Virus record (IMG/VR): IMGVR_UViG_3300036823_000093
Coordinates: 1 to 36,388 of that record
Source of the DNA: a virus
Strand: one strand, 5' to 3'
DNA: 36,388 nucleotides
Under the pieces are notes generated by a model. The model made no database searches. It saw only the letters and a program-made list of their open reading frames with translations, and was not told the origin of the DNA. Both the position numbers and the translations under genes were made by a program. This document shows, piece after piece, positions 22,478-30,353 of this stretch; position 1 is the first letter of the stretch, and every line of letters begins with the position of its first letter.

Positions 22478-22966
22478 TTAAGATGAATTGCGCGATTTTT
22501 CTAAAGCTTCTAAGGCTTCCTCTTGAGTGTCAAACTCTCCAACGAGAATCATTTTATAATCTTTCATATATCTTGCACGCCATTTTCCAGACTCTTTTCT
22601 ATATGAAGCGCCTTTGTTTTCTCCTCTTGATCTTACTAGTCTTTCCTTTGAAATCATATCTTGATTATTTTCTTTCGGGGTACCAAGGAAAAGATGTTGA
22701 GGGTTTACACACCAAGCATTATCGCAATGATGACAAACAAACTTCTCCTCTGAGATTTCACCATGATAAAGATAATAAGCTATCCGATGAGCTCTATAAT
22801 CTTTTTGTTTCAAAATATAGTGACCATATCCGCTTTCAAAAAGACATCCATTCCATCGCCAACAATGTCCTTGCCATTTTTTTGCATGTCTTATTATTTT
22901 CGAGGTTTTATCTATCGAAGTTTTTTGCCAGAATTTTGCTATATCTAAAGGTTTCATTTTTATCAT
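22478..22966 (-). CDS. HNH homing endonuclease with AP2-like domain, antisense
   Basis: The 162-aa product starts at [14 protein letters not shown]. It has '[16 protein letters not shown]', '[14 protein letters not shown]', and the HNH core '[27 protein letters not shown]' in pieces (about 60-100). The C-terminal part '[17 protein letters not shown]...[18 protein letters not shown]' matches the AP2-like DNA-binding domain found in phage homing nucleases. Intact, with all motifs, on the strand opposite the late genes, and filling most of the terminase-portal gap. An in-frame GTG at 22999 is an alternative start. It is a free-standing mobile endonuclease. Confidence 0.88.
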   Translation of the reverse strand: MIKMKPLDIAKFWQKTSIDKTSKIIRHAKKWQGHCWRWNGCLFESGYGHYILKQKDYRAHRIAYYLYHGEISEEKFVCHHCDNAWCVNPQHLFLGTPKENNQDMISKERLVRSRGENKGASYRKESGKWRARYMKDYKMILVGEFDTQEEALEALEKSRNSS

Positions 22967-23017
22967 GGACAAATTATAAACAAAACCATCATTTATCACA
23001 ACAGGATTGTTTAAGAT

Positions 23018-25054
23018 ATGGCTAGGAACTTCGATCCTGTTTTTTGGCCCGACGAAGAATTTTCTTTATCTTTACGTCAAACAAGAGATAAACACTACGA
23101 CGATTGCATAAATATTCTCCAAACCCAATGGACACAGGCTGATTTAGATCAACGGTGTGCTATGGGCGAATCTGATCTATGGGGCCAATTATTTCCAGGC
23201 GTCAATAATTTTCGTCGGAAAATGTTTAACTTTAATATCACTAATCCTCATATCCAGATGATTAGCGGTTATCAAAGACGCAATCGTAAAAGCACAATCG
23301 TAATACCTATAGCCAATTCCAATCAAAAAACCGCAGATCAGATAACTAAGTGCCAGTATCACGTTCATAACCGTAGTGGTGCCTATCAAGTCTATTCTGA
23401 CGCATTTGAATTAGGCGCTGTTACTCAGGGTCTTGGATTCGTTTCTATCTATAATTCGCTTAAAGATGATCCAATTTCGGGCGATATCTGCCTACGGTAT
23501 ATTGATATGAAGGCCTGCCTATACGACCCATTCTTTAGGCGTCACGATATGACTGACGCAAGGTACTGGTGGACAAGGCAATTCTTTGATCGTCAAGAAG
23601 CGGCTCTTCTTTATCCAGATTTGCATGATAAGATTATGTCGATGCCACGCGGAAATTATAATGATGGAAAATTCTACTATATGCCGGAAGTTTTTCAAAT
23701 CCAATTTCCTGATCTATTAGCGGTGGATGAATATTGGTATCTCTCTACGCGTAAGGCTCATTACATCATAGATATAGAAACAGAAGAAGCGCAAGAATAT
23801 AAAGGTGATGAAGAAGAATTAAGAGATATCTTGAGAATGTTTAAAGGCCGTTTGAAACAAGTTACCAAGCCTAAACAAACCGTTAGACGCGCAATATTCA
23901 TGAATGACAGAGTGGTATTAGATGAACCCGATCCAAACTCTATTGATCGCTATCCAGTTGTGCCATTTTTGGGATACTTTCAACCAGATACTCCATATTA
24001 TGGTTTTAAATTCAGGGGTATTGTAAGGGATCTCAGAGATCCTAATTACCTTTTTAATCGTTTAAAAGTCAGCGATTTAGATACGATAGAATCTCAGCAA
24101 CAAGGAATTAAGGCTAAAAAAGGCGCTCTAATTACCCCTGACGATGCTTTGAATACAGGAAACGGTCGCGCTCTGATTATAGACCCTAAATTCCAAATGG
24201 ACGATGTCCAACAGATGGACATTCACCCTCCTTCTCCTGTCCGTTTAGAAATGGAAAATATGCTCAAGGAAGTGATGAGCCAGATATCAGGTGTTAATGA
24301 AACTATGTTGGGCACAGATGTCAATGATAAAGCTGGTATTATTTCCATGCTACGCACAGCTAATGGAATGACTACTCTCACTAAGTTCTTCGACCAGTTT
24401 GATGAATCACAAAGATTATGTGGCGAAATTATTAATATGATTATCCAACAAAAATGGACTTATGGAAAGGTGAGACAAGTAATTGGAGAAGAACCAACAA
24501 GTGAGTTTGATAGTAAATTATTTCTTAAGTACGGTTGTAAAGTAATACAAGGCGCACTGACTGAAACACAACAGCAATTAGAACTCGGTCAATTATTGCA
24601 TTTGAGAGAGATACTAGGTGAAAGTACTCCCCCAGCTGTTATTTCTCGGATTATTGATGCAATGTATATCACTGGAAAAGATGAGCTTAAAGAAGAAATA
24701 GAAAAATACCAGAAGGGAATGTCTGAGCAACAATCTAAACGCGCTGAGCTAGAAATGCAACAATTGCAGGTTGATAACGCAACTAAGTTGGGATATGCTC
24801 ATAGTCAAGATGCACTAGCACAAGAAAGAATAGCTAAGATAGAGACAGATAAAGCAGTCGCACAAGATAAGTTGAAGAGGGCCAATCAAGAAGATACCCA
24901 CTCATTGTTGAATCTAATCAAGGGTATCAAAGAACTGGAAGGAATGGATATTGAACATCTTCAGCAAAGATTAAATATTGTTAAAGATATCAATACAGAT
25001 AACATTGCAAATCAAGAAAGAATTAATCAAAAAAACCGTGAGGTTGGTGTATGA
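23018..25054 (+). CDS. Portal protein, P22-like
   Basis: The 678-aa protein (P22 gp1 is 725) begins [30 protein letters not shown]. It has typical segments '[17 protein letters not shown]', '[17 protein letters not shown]', '[13 protein letters not shown]', '[15 protein letters not shown]' and '[19 protein letters not shown]'. The last 130 residues are a long Gln/Glu/Lys-rich helix, the barrel region of P22-like portals. Twelve copies form the DNA entry vertex and headful sensor. It is followed at once by a small His-rich gene (ATGA overlap). Confidence 0.93.
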   Translation: MARNFDPVFWPDEEFSLSLRQTRDKHYDDCINILQTQWTQADLDQRCAMGESDLWGQLFPGVNNFRRKMFNFNITNPHIQMISGYQRRNRKSTIVIPIANSNQKTADQITKCQYHVHNRSGAYQVYSDAFELGAVTQGLGFVSIYNSLKDDPISGDICLRYIDMKACLYDPFFRRHDMTDARYWWTRQFFDRQEAALLYPDLHDKIMSMPRGNYNDGKFYYMPEVFQIQFPDLLAVDEYWYLSTRKAHYIIDIETEEAQEYKGDEEELRDILRMFKGRLKQVTKPKQTVRRAIFMNDRVVLDEPDPNSIDRYPVVPFLGYFQPDTPYYGFKFRGIVRDLRDPNYLFNRLKVSDLDTIESQQQGIKAKKGALITPDDALNTGNGRALIIDPKFQMDDVQQMDIHPPSPVRLEMENMLKEVMSQISGVNETMLGTDVNDKAGIISMLRTANGMTTLTKFFDQFDESQRLCGEIINMIIQQKWTYGKVRQVIGEEPTSEFDSKLFLKYGCKVIQGALTETQQQLELGQLLHLREILGESTPPAVISRIIDAMYITGKDELKEEIEKYQKGMSEQQSKRAELEMQQLQVDNATKLGYAHSQDALAQERIAKIETDKAVAQDKLKRANQEDTHSLLNLIKGIKELEGMDIEHLQQRLNIVKDINTDNIANQERINQKNREVGV

Positions 25055-25314
25055 AAGAACATAAAGGTCATCATATGAAAGAGCATAGAGGACAAATGAA
25101 AGATGCGGCCGAATCCCATAGAGGTAAAATGGCTCATAAGGGTTACGAACAAGGCAATATGAGTCCAGAAGTAGAAGATTGTCAACGTCCAAGATCTAAC
25201 TACGCTGAACAAGATTTCAGTAAGACCACCTCTTACGTTGAGCGCCACAATAAATTTGAAGGAAGAGAAGCTGCTGATATCAGAAAACAAGACTATAAAG
25301 GGCGTTATTCATGA
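25051..25314 (+). CDS. Small His/Lys-rich protein after portal
   Basis: The 87-aa product begins [27 protein letters not shown] with repeated EHKG/EHRG/SHRG units. The second half is polar. The start overlaps the portal stop. Such short, charged genes often follow P22-like portals; role unknown, perhaps DNA binding or metal binding. Confidence 0.6.
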   Translation: MKEHKGHHMKEHRGQMKDAAESHRGKMAHKGYEQGNMSPEVEDCQRPRSNYAEQDFSKTTSYVERHNKFEGREAADIRKQDYKGRYS

Positions 25315-25469
25315 GCAAGAAAGTTTCGGTTCAAAAAGGGCCGCTCAAACTCAATGAACCAACCATGAAGAATCAAAGCTATCAACAAAGAGCTATGGAA
25401 GACCATAGAAATGATATGCTAAGAAAGAGCATGATGATTGAAGAGTTGATGACTCCTAGGCAAAAATAA
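25311..25469 (+). CDS. Small basic protein (52 aa)
   Basis: The ATG overlaps the previous stop (ATGA). MSKKVSVQKGPLKLNEPTM... with several Met residues and a helical C-terminus 'MMIEELMTPRQK'. Coupled to the two preceding genes; function unknown. Confidence 0.55.
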   Translation: MSKKVSVQKGPLKLNEPTMKNQSYQQRAMEDHRNDMLRKSMMIEELMTPRQK

Positions 25470-25473
25470 AATT

Positions 25474-25541
25474 TAGGGCCTAATGTAACAGAAGCATCCC
25501 ATCATTCTGATGGTTGATCAGGTGCAATTCCTGAAGCCCTA
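25474..25541 (+). tRNA. tRNA-like cloverleaf with an abnormal anticodon arm
   Basis: Acceptor TAGGGCC (25474-25480) pairs with AGCCCTA (25535-25541), six of seven pairs. A 3-bp D stem ATG/CAT (25483-25485, 25495-25497) has a 9-base loop without the usual GG. The next stem CCATC/GATGG (25499-25503, 25509-25513) closes a 5-base loop ATTCT. After a 4-base variable loop, a perfect 5-bp T arm TCAGG/CCTGA holds the 7-base loop TGCAATT, one base off the tRNA consensus. No CCA is encoded. The arm order is right for a tRNA on this strand, but the short anticodon loop and D loop argue against normal decoding. It is a degenerate tRNA or tRNA mimic. Confidence 0.5.
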
Positions 25542-25742
25542 TTAATCTTCTTCCAAATCTTCAAATGGTTCTAATTCAAACCATTCATGACCACAAGATG
25601 GACATTTTGTATTTATTCTTTTCATTTCACATGATTCACGATTTTCTTTCATTTTACATTCATAGCATCTCTGTTCGCAAGAAGGAGAACTTAAATAAAT
25701 TATCTTCTGACAATCAATACATCTTCTGTAATATAAACTCAT
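25542..25742 (-). CDS. Zinc-ribbon protein
   Basis: The 66-aa product MSLYYRRCIDCQKIIYLSSPSCEQRCYECK and 'KCPSCGHEWFELEPFEDLEED' shows three CxxC pairs and an acidic tail. One or two zinc sites are likely. Its stop abuts the tRNA-like element, and its start overlaps the stop of the next upstream gene by one base. Confidence 0.6.
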   Translation of the reverse strand: MSLYYRRCIDCQKIIYLSSPSCEQRCYECKMKENRESCEMKRINTKCPSCGHEWFELEPFEDLEED

Positions 25743-26302
25743 TAAACTCCCATCAAAAACATATTCGATTGCTCAATCTTAACTTTCTTCTCCTCTAACT
25801 TCTTATCTTTCCAGTTCAAGTTAGGTATCCAATGGCCCATAGGATCTTTACAAAACCCAAAATGCCAATAATCTTCATTCTTATAAGCCTTGATTTGTTG
25901 CACCATTTCATTTTCGAACAGATTTGCATTATTCAATATGTTATCCATTTCAGACCAATGAGGTAAACACCAGCAAAACTCTACTTTATTAGTTTCAGGT
26001 TCTACGTAAAAAACAATCGTGTCATCTTCTGGAAAAGGGCGATAAACTGTAGTAATCATTCGTCTTAATATGGCCCTCGGCATCATAAGATCTTTCTTTT
26101 CATGCACAGTAATATAAAAAGGCCTATTTTCATATGGTTTAGATTCTATAGTATCATTCAGATCACAAACTAGTGAAGATTGGAGTTCTCTTGTTAGATC
26201 TCCATTCTCAACAGTTTCGCCAGGTTTTACCGCTAATGCGGCATCACGATAAATTGCACCGATTGTTTTTCTATTTGCATCATATTTACTTTGATTTTCC
26301 AT
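25742..26302 (-). CDS. Hypothetical protein in the portal-scaffold gap
   Basis: The 186-aa protein begins MENQSKYDANRKTIGAIYRDAALAVKPGETVENGDLTREL. It contains 'HEKKDLMMPRAILRRMITTVYRPFPEDDTIVFYVEP', then 'HFGFCKDPMGHWIPNLNWKDKKLEEKK'. Well-formed soluble alpha/beta protein. I have the impression of a conserved phage family at this locus but cannot name it. It is encoded opposite to the late genes. Confidence 0.55.
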   Translation of the reverse strand: MENQSKYDANRKTIGAIYRDAALAVKPGETVENGDLTRELQSSLVCDLNDTIESKPYENRPFYITVHEKKDLMMPRAILRRMITTVYRPFPEDDTIVFYVEPETNKVEFCWCLPHWSEMDNILNNANLFENEMVQQIKAYKNEDYWHFGFCKDPMGHWIPNLNWKDKKLEEKKVKIEQSNMFLMGV

Positions 26303-26326
26303 TTGAAGCCTATTAGTTATAGATTT

Positions 26327-26346
26327 AAAAATGCTTAAGCATTTTT
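26327..26346. terminator. Symmetric AT-rich terminator-like palindrome
   Basis: A perfect 20-base palindrome (five A, TGCTTAAGCA core, five T) lies between two leftward genes. The stem is weak in G/C but is followed by T-rich DNA in both directions. It could separate the transcript of the 26620 gene from the next. Confidence 0.4.
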
Positions 26347-26353
26347 AATTAAT

Positions 26354-26620
26354 TTAGGTTTTCCAATTAACTTTTGGCGCAAGACATTTTCTAATCCAAT
26401 ATTCTTTATCCTTTCTTGATTTTCCTTCTTTAGCGCATTCATCCGAACAATAGACATCTTTATGAGATGGAACTTTAGATTTGCAGATTTTGCATAGCTT
26501 GAATTTTATAACGTATTTAGAAAATAAAGAGATTTTTTTTTCATAAACACATTTGTAGCAAACATCAGATTTATAAAAATCTTTAATTCTTCGTTCTTTC
26601 TCACATCGCTTACAAAGCAT
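26354..26620 (-). CDS. Small zinc-binding protein
   Basis: The 88-aa product MLCKRCEKERRIKDFYKSDVCYKC... has CxxC, CxxC, then 'CKICKSK...CSDEC', indicating two treble-clef-like zinc sites. GGAGG sits six bases before the chosen ATG at 26620. The spacing resembles the zinc half of HNH-like phage proteins and the 53-aa protein at 9348-9509. Confidence 0.6.
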   Translation of the reverse strand: MLCKRCEKERRIKDFYKSDVCYKCVYEKKISLFSKYVIKFKLCKICKSKVPSHKDVYCSDECAKEGKSRKDKEYWIRKCLAPKVNWKT

Positions 26621-26793
26621 CAATTACCTCCATGTCAATTGGAAGTAATAATGCCATAAAAAATGATAATTTCATTTAACAAATTCGTACCTACTAAAAC
26701 ATTTCTTATTTAGGGTCAAAATCAAAGGCTATACGCGCCAAAAGACGTATTAATCGGGGTAACGTGCCTTCTCCAGCACAAAGGAAAATTAAC
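26621..26793 (+). promoter_or_regulatory. Leader of the scaffold-capsid genes
   Basis: No gene is seen. The segment is AT-rich up to about 26720 with a -10-like TGATAAT at about 26663, then less AT-rich with TACGCGCC...GACGTA and GTAACGTGCC stretches. Being the divergent gap between the leftward accessory gene and the scaffold gene, it should hold the promoter for capsid genes. I cannot fix its position. Confidence 0.3.
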
Positions 26794-27516
26794 ATGGAAG
26801 AGTTTGATCAAAGCTCAGAGGAACAGGCAGCACCTGTCGAAACTCAACATGAAGAGCAGACACAACAACCGGTTGAAAATCACCAAGAAAAAAATTGGCG
26901 TGAACTCAATCGCGTCAAGAAAGAGTTGGAAAGAAAAACGCGCGTGCAAGAAGAGTTTATCGAGAGATTAATGCAGCAACAGCAAGTTCCTGTTATGCAA
27001 GCTCAGGAAGCGGATGAATTAGACACCATTCCGGATGATGACCATCTTGTCAAAAGGCAGCAAAAGAAACTTGTGAGAAAGGAAGTTGAACCTCTTCAAA
27101 AAAGGATTGACGAACTTGAATCTCGGCTTCAAAAGCAATCTCAAATCGATAGATACGAGAGTCTTAAGCGTAAATTTCCCGACTACGAAGATGTTGTGAA
27201 TGCAGAAACAACAGCAATTTTAGAAGAACAAGAGCCGGAACTTACCCAGAATATCATAGATATGAAAGACCCCTACAAAATAGGGATGCAAACTTACAAA
27301 TACATCAAAGCTTTGAATATTTCCGATCAAGTACCAAAAGCTAGGCGTGCCAAAGAGATCGATAAGAAGCTTGAAAGCAACTCTAAAACTATGCAGTCGC
27401 CTCAGGCATTCGATAAACGACCGATGGCCCAAGCATTTAAACTAACAGAGGCGGAAAAGAACAAGCTGTATGAGGAAATGATAGGTTATGCAAGTCAGGT
27501 AGGTTTCAGTTATTAA
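26794..27516 (+). CDS. Scaffolding protein
   Basis: The 240-aa protein from MEEFDQSSEEQAAPVETQ is preceded by AAAGGA. Acidic disordered N-terminus, a long charged coiled coil (about 35-130: 'ELNRVKKELERKTRVQEEFIERLMQQQ', 'VRKEVEPLQKRIDELESRLQK'), then a helical C-terminus that would contact the shell. Position directly before the capsid gene and this architecture are those of phage scaffolds. Confidence 0.82.
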   Translation: MEEFDQSSEEQAAPVETQHEEQTQQPVENHQEKNWRELNRVKKELERKTRVQEEFIERLMQQQQVPVMQAQEADELDTIPDDDHLVKRQQKKLVRKEVEPLQKRIDELESRLQKQSQIDRYESLKRKFPDYEDVVNAETTAILEEQEPELTQNIIDMKDPYKIGMQTYKYIKALNISDQVPKARRAKEIDKKLESNSKTMQSPQAFDKRPMAQAFKLTEAEKNKLYEEMIGYASQVGFSY

Positions 27517-27529
27517 AAACTGAGGAATC

Positions 27530-27876
27530 ATGACCGTTTCTATTTCAACAATGCCTTCACAGATTCAGCAAAGGTATAATCAAAAGCTTATCTCAACACC
27601 TGAGAAGAACCTGATTTATAACCTATTTGCCACACCTGTAGAGCTACCAGATAATATGGGCTTTATCGATAGACAAAGCCGTTATGACAGACTAGATCTG
27701 TTCCCTGTGCCTCTAGATGATGCACAAACTAACCCACCAGCACAACAGCTGAATAGGGTCGATGTGGATAAAATAGGCAGTCCACATATTAGTAATGAAC
27801 TCTTACTTTGTGCCGCGTAAGAGTATATAGCACCTATATCGTATTAACGAGACAGGTGACCATTACTAACGAGGAT
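27530..27876 (+). CDS. Major capsid protein, exon 1 (interrupted by about 44 extra bases)
   Basis: MTVSISTMPSQIQQRYNQKLISTPEKNLIYNLFATPVELPDNMGFIDRQSRYDRLDLFPVPLDDAQTNPPAQQLNRVDVD, written here only for recognition of its parts, is the N-terminus of an N4-gp56-type coat protein (about 80 residues). The frame then runs to TAA at 27818. The expected continuation 'YSTYIVLTRQVTITNED' lies in another frame at 27826-27876. About 44 bases in between do not fit the family. Exon 1 ends at T27876, the U of a U-G pair in intron helix P1. GAGGA precedes the ATG. Confidence 0.8.
27776..27819 (+). other. Frame-disrupting insert in the capsid gene
   Basis: Boundaries are approximate. Removing 44 bases here (or 41 or 47) joins VDVDKI to RVYSTYIVL in frame. 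The insert contains TTAGTAATG (27789-27797), the exact reverse complement of CATTACTAA (27861-27869) next to the intron splice site, and a small hairpin AGTAA/TTACT (27791-27807). No standard -1 slippery heptamer is visible. It may be a translational bypass element, a scar of homing, or an inactivating mutation. Confidence 0.5.
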
Positions 27877-28617
27877 AAAATTGTGTCCTCGATAAACCTA
27901 AGATGATTGACTTGGAAGCCCTCGCAGTTCAACTGGAGGGTGACAAGGGGCAAGTGAATATAAGGTTTTAACTGGATGATCGCGAAATCGGGAATTAATA
28001 GATCGAAGCTCAAGGTAACATTGATATCTAATATCATGGATTTCTTGAGAAATTTCTTTCTTTTGAAGCCTACGATGCTTTGTGAATGTGCTTCTCATTC
28101 GTATCATGATTTCACAGTGTCTTTTTTTAACAATGAGAAAAGGATAAATTTTTGGAATAAGATCATCGAGAGTCTCACCACTAATTTGAGAGTTGTAAAT
28201 CGTTCTTTCTTTCTTAGAAACTCTGGTTTTTCTCTCTTGTTGATTATTTGTTGCGTGAGCATTTTCTTTAATCCAATCCATCAAATCCTTATCGGTGTTA
28301 GAAATTTTAATGTAGGTGTGATAGTTGAGGAGATTTTTAGTGGCTTTTGTTCGAAAAAGTCCAATAAAAAAACAGCCTTCGCCGTCAATAATTCCTGCGA
28401 GATAAGCCAGTTCAGTATCAGTCATATAACTCCTTTAGTTGAGTACTATGCAGTATACAATAAATACAATATATTTGTACAGCCTGAACGACTAAGTTCT
28501 TGGGATATCAGCAATGATATATGCGATAGTCTGAACTCCACGTATAAAAAAAGGTGGAGAGGAGAATCCGAAGAGGTTTTCCCGCTTGCAAATGCAAGTC
28601 ATAAAAGTAACAGATTG
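27877..28617 (+). other. Group I intron in the major capsid gene
   Basis: P1 is CGAGGAU/GUCCUCG (27870-27876 with 27885-27891), with the U-G pair at the 5' splice site. P7 is GACUA (28490-28494) with UAGUC (28527-28531). P8 is ATATCA/TGATAT (28505-28520) with a GCAA loop. P9 is CTCCAC/GTGGAG (28536-28559). The last intron base is G28617. Joining 27876 to 28618 gives 'TITNED-PVLNSAA', as expected for the capsid family. Length 741 nt. The endonuclease gene inside is antisense. Confidence 0.88.
27898..28425 (-). CDS. LAGLIDADG homing endonuclease, antisense within the intron
   Basis: The 175-aa protein has one motif 'LAGIIDGEG' (residues 9-17), so it should act as a homodimer. The remaining fold has 'YHTYIKISNTDKDLMDWIKENA' and 'YPFLIVKKRHCEIMIRMRS', typical of single-motif group I intron nucleases. 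AAGGAG precedes its ATG by five bases. Encoded on the strand opposite to the intron, it must be expressed from a leftward transcript, which is uncommon. It would cut intron-less capsid alleles to spread the intron. Confidence 0.92.
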   Translation of the reverse strand: MTDTELAYLAGIIDGEGCFFIGLFRTKATKNLLNYHTYIKISNTDKDLMDWIKENAHATNNQQERKTRVSKKERTIYNSQISGETLDDLIPKIYPFLIVKKRHCEIMIRMRSTFTKHRRLQKKEISQEIHDIRYQCYLELRSINSRFRDHPVKTLYSLAPCHPPVELRGLPSQSS

Positions 28618-29265
28618 CCAGTTTTGAATAGCGCAGCAGCACGTTTGGGTCAATCCGGACGTGAAACTCAAGACGTCTTGCAGCGCGATAACCTCGAAAG
28701 TACGGCGAGTATAATCAACTGTGTAAACGGATCTAATGGCGATTTGCCTTGTGAGATGACTGGAGACGATGTTTCAGATGTCGTAACCCTTCTACAAAAC
28801 AATTCAGGGGAATATATTACAAATATGATTCCTGGTCAGTTGAAGATCGGAACATCACCAATTGGTGATTCATACGGTTGTATGAGTCCGACTCAGATGA
28901 TTCCAACATTTAACGGCATGACTGGTTTTACCCGTAAATTTGCTTACCCTAATGTGTCAGAGACACTTAGTGTCGAATGGGGGGGCATCAACAATACGAG
29001 ATTTTTCGTGTCGGATCAAGGAAGTATTACTCCAGGGGCATCTCTTGCAGGTAATGACGTAGCCAATAACTTCGTTGTCGCAAAAGAGGCCTATAAGGTT
29101 GTTTGGCAAGCTGGTGGAAAGATGAAGTTCATTTATCTACCTCCAGGATATAACAACGACCCTGGAATGCTCAGACATACGGCGGCTATAACTTTCTATC
29201 AAGGTCAGTGTATCACCCAAGACCTTTGGATCATGAATTTACGCGCAACCATGTTTAAATCATAA
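28618..29265 (+). CDS. Major capsid protein, exon 2
   Basis: Begins in phase with 'PVLNSAAARLGQSGRETQDVL' and continues 'RDNLESTASIINCVNGSNGDLPCEMTGDDV', 'LNVSETLSVEWGGINNTRFFVSD', 'GNDVANNFVVAKEAYKVV' and 'TQDLWIMNLRATMFKS', all features of N4-gp56-family coat proteins. With exon 1 and without the insert the protein would be about 316 aa. The open frame from 27976 to 28617 upstream of this point is intron, not capsid. Forms the icosahedral shell with the scaffold's help. Confidence 0.88.
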   Translation, partial: PVLNSAAARLGQSGRETQDVLQRDNLESTASIINCVNGSNGDLPCEMTGDDVSDVVTLLQNNSGEYITNMIPGQLKIGTSPIGDSYGCMSPTQMIPTFNGMTGFTRKFAYPNVSETLSVEWGGINNTRFFVSDQGSITPGASLAGNDVANNFVVAKEAYKVVWQAGGKMKFIYLPPGYNNDPGMLRHTAAITFYQGQCITQDLWIMNLRATMFKS

Positions 29266-29275
29266 GGAGGGCAAT

Positions 29276-30307
29276 ATGTTACCTTTTCAAATGATTGCCG
29301 GTGGAACTTATGTTACGACTGGTAATAACATTTTAGTAGAATGTCAAAGTCAAAATCCTCCTGATTTTATTGTTACAAGAACAATTACAGGGTGGGGAGA
29401 AGCTAGCCAAGCTCAATCAATTGAGTGGTGGTGGGAACGTTCGATGCCTCAATACACGGCAAAAGGGATTCAACAAGCTTCAAATGCTACTTTGACCTCT
29501 ACATTTCTTGCTACGTTAGGAATTAGTCATTATGACACGTCAAACCCTCCAACTTTTGCACCTTTAGCTGCGACGGCTATCACCGGAAGCACTGGAGCAT
29601 TTGTTGTCTCAATGACTAACACAGGCAATATTTCAGTAGGCGACTATGTTCGTTTGACTGGAACAACAGGTGAATTGCAAATTGCAGGATATGTTTTCCA
29701 AGTAACGGCTGTGACTGTAAACACTAGTATTACGCTAGGTTATATGGCATCTAGTGGAATTACTTTTGCTGCTGACGCAACAGCTGCAAGCGTGGCAAAA
29801 TTTATCCCAGGTAGATTTTACCCTCACTGGGCATATATTGCGAATATCACTAAAGCACCTCAAGCAGTAGTTTCTTTTACGGCTGAGAATGATTTCACTC
29901 CTGGTGAATTCATTTCATTTAGAGTTTCTCCTGATTTTGGGATGAGTGAGATTAATTTCAAACACGCAAGAGTTTTGAGTGTGACTAATAGTGCAACGGA
30001 ATCTTCAATTACGATTGACTTAGATACTACTGGCTATACGACATTCACATTTCCAACAAGTGCTAATGCTGTAAATACAAGTCCAGCTGTTTGTGTGCCC
30101 GCTTCATCTGGAGTTGTGCCTTTTAATGGAAGCGCGACAATTCCTCAATCACCTCCAGGAACTAATTTGCAAGATGCATTCGATAATCGAAACAAACGCT
30201 ATATCGTGTTTGGGTCTGGTTTATTTAATGTGGCTTCTTTTATTCCAACTGTGGGTGATACGTGGATGTGGCAGGCCTACAAGTACGATTCGTATAATAA
30301 TCAATAA
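29276..30307 (+). CDS. Virion protein with Ig-like repeats
   Basis: The 343-aa protein follows AAGGAGG. N-terminus 'MLPFQMIAGGTYVTTGNNILVECQSQNPPDFIVTRTITGWGEASQA', a middle beta region (about 95-180, 'VGDYVRLTGTTGELQIAGYVFQVTAV'), and a C-terminal domain that is repeated as a separate gene at 30716. Beta-rich, Thr/Ser-rich, no cysteines of note. Likely head-decoration or connector-side protein; precise role unknown. Confidence 0.7.
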   Translation: MLPFQMIAGGTYVTTGNNILVECQSQNPPDFIVTRTITGWGEASQAQSIEWWWERSMPQYTAKGIQQASNATLTSTFLATLGISHYDTSNPPTFAPLAATAITGSTGAFVVSMTNTGNISVGDYVRLTGTTGELQIAGYVFQVTAVTVNTSITLGYMASSGITFAADATAASVAKFIPGRFYPHWAYIANITKAPQAVVSFTAENDFTPGEFISFRVSPDFGMSEINFKHARVLSVTNSATESSITIDLDTTGYTTFTFPTSANAVNTSPAVCVPASSGVVPFNGSATIPQSPPGTNLQDAFDNRNKRYIVFGSGLFNVASFIPTVGDTWMWQAYKYDSYNNQ

Positions 30308-30313
30308 TATATT

Positions 30314-30335
30314 AGGGGCTGAAAGGCCCCTTAAA
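30314..30335 (+). terminator. Terminator or attenuator after the Ig-like virion gene
   Basis: AGGGGC (30314-30319) and GCCCCT (30326-30331) form a 6-bp G/C-rich stem with a 6-base loop, followed by TTAAATTAA. The T-run is poor, so it may only reduce expression of the downstream virion genes. Confidence 0.5.
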
Positions 30336-30353
30336 TTAACTGAGGAATAGAAC

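Noticed and set aside
27797-27818. Standard -1 ribosomal slippage in the capsid gene
   Set aside because: No X XXY YYZ heptamer is in phase before the stop, and slipping alone would leave about 15 residues that do not fit the family.
27976-28617. Long open frame leading into the capsid C-terminus
   Set aside because: This part is the complement of the LAGLIDADG gene plus intron core. Its translation is Phe/Ser-rich and unlike capsid proteins, whereas splicing gives the expected sequence.
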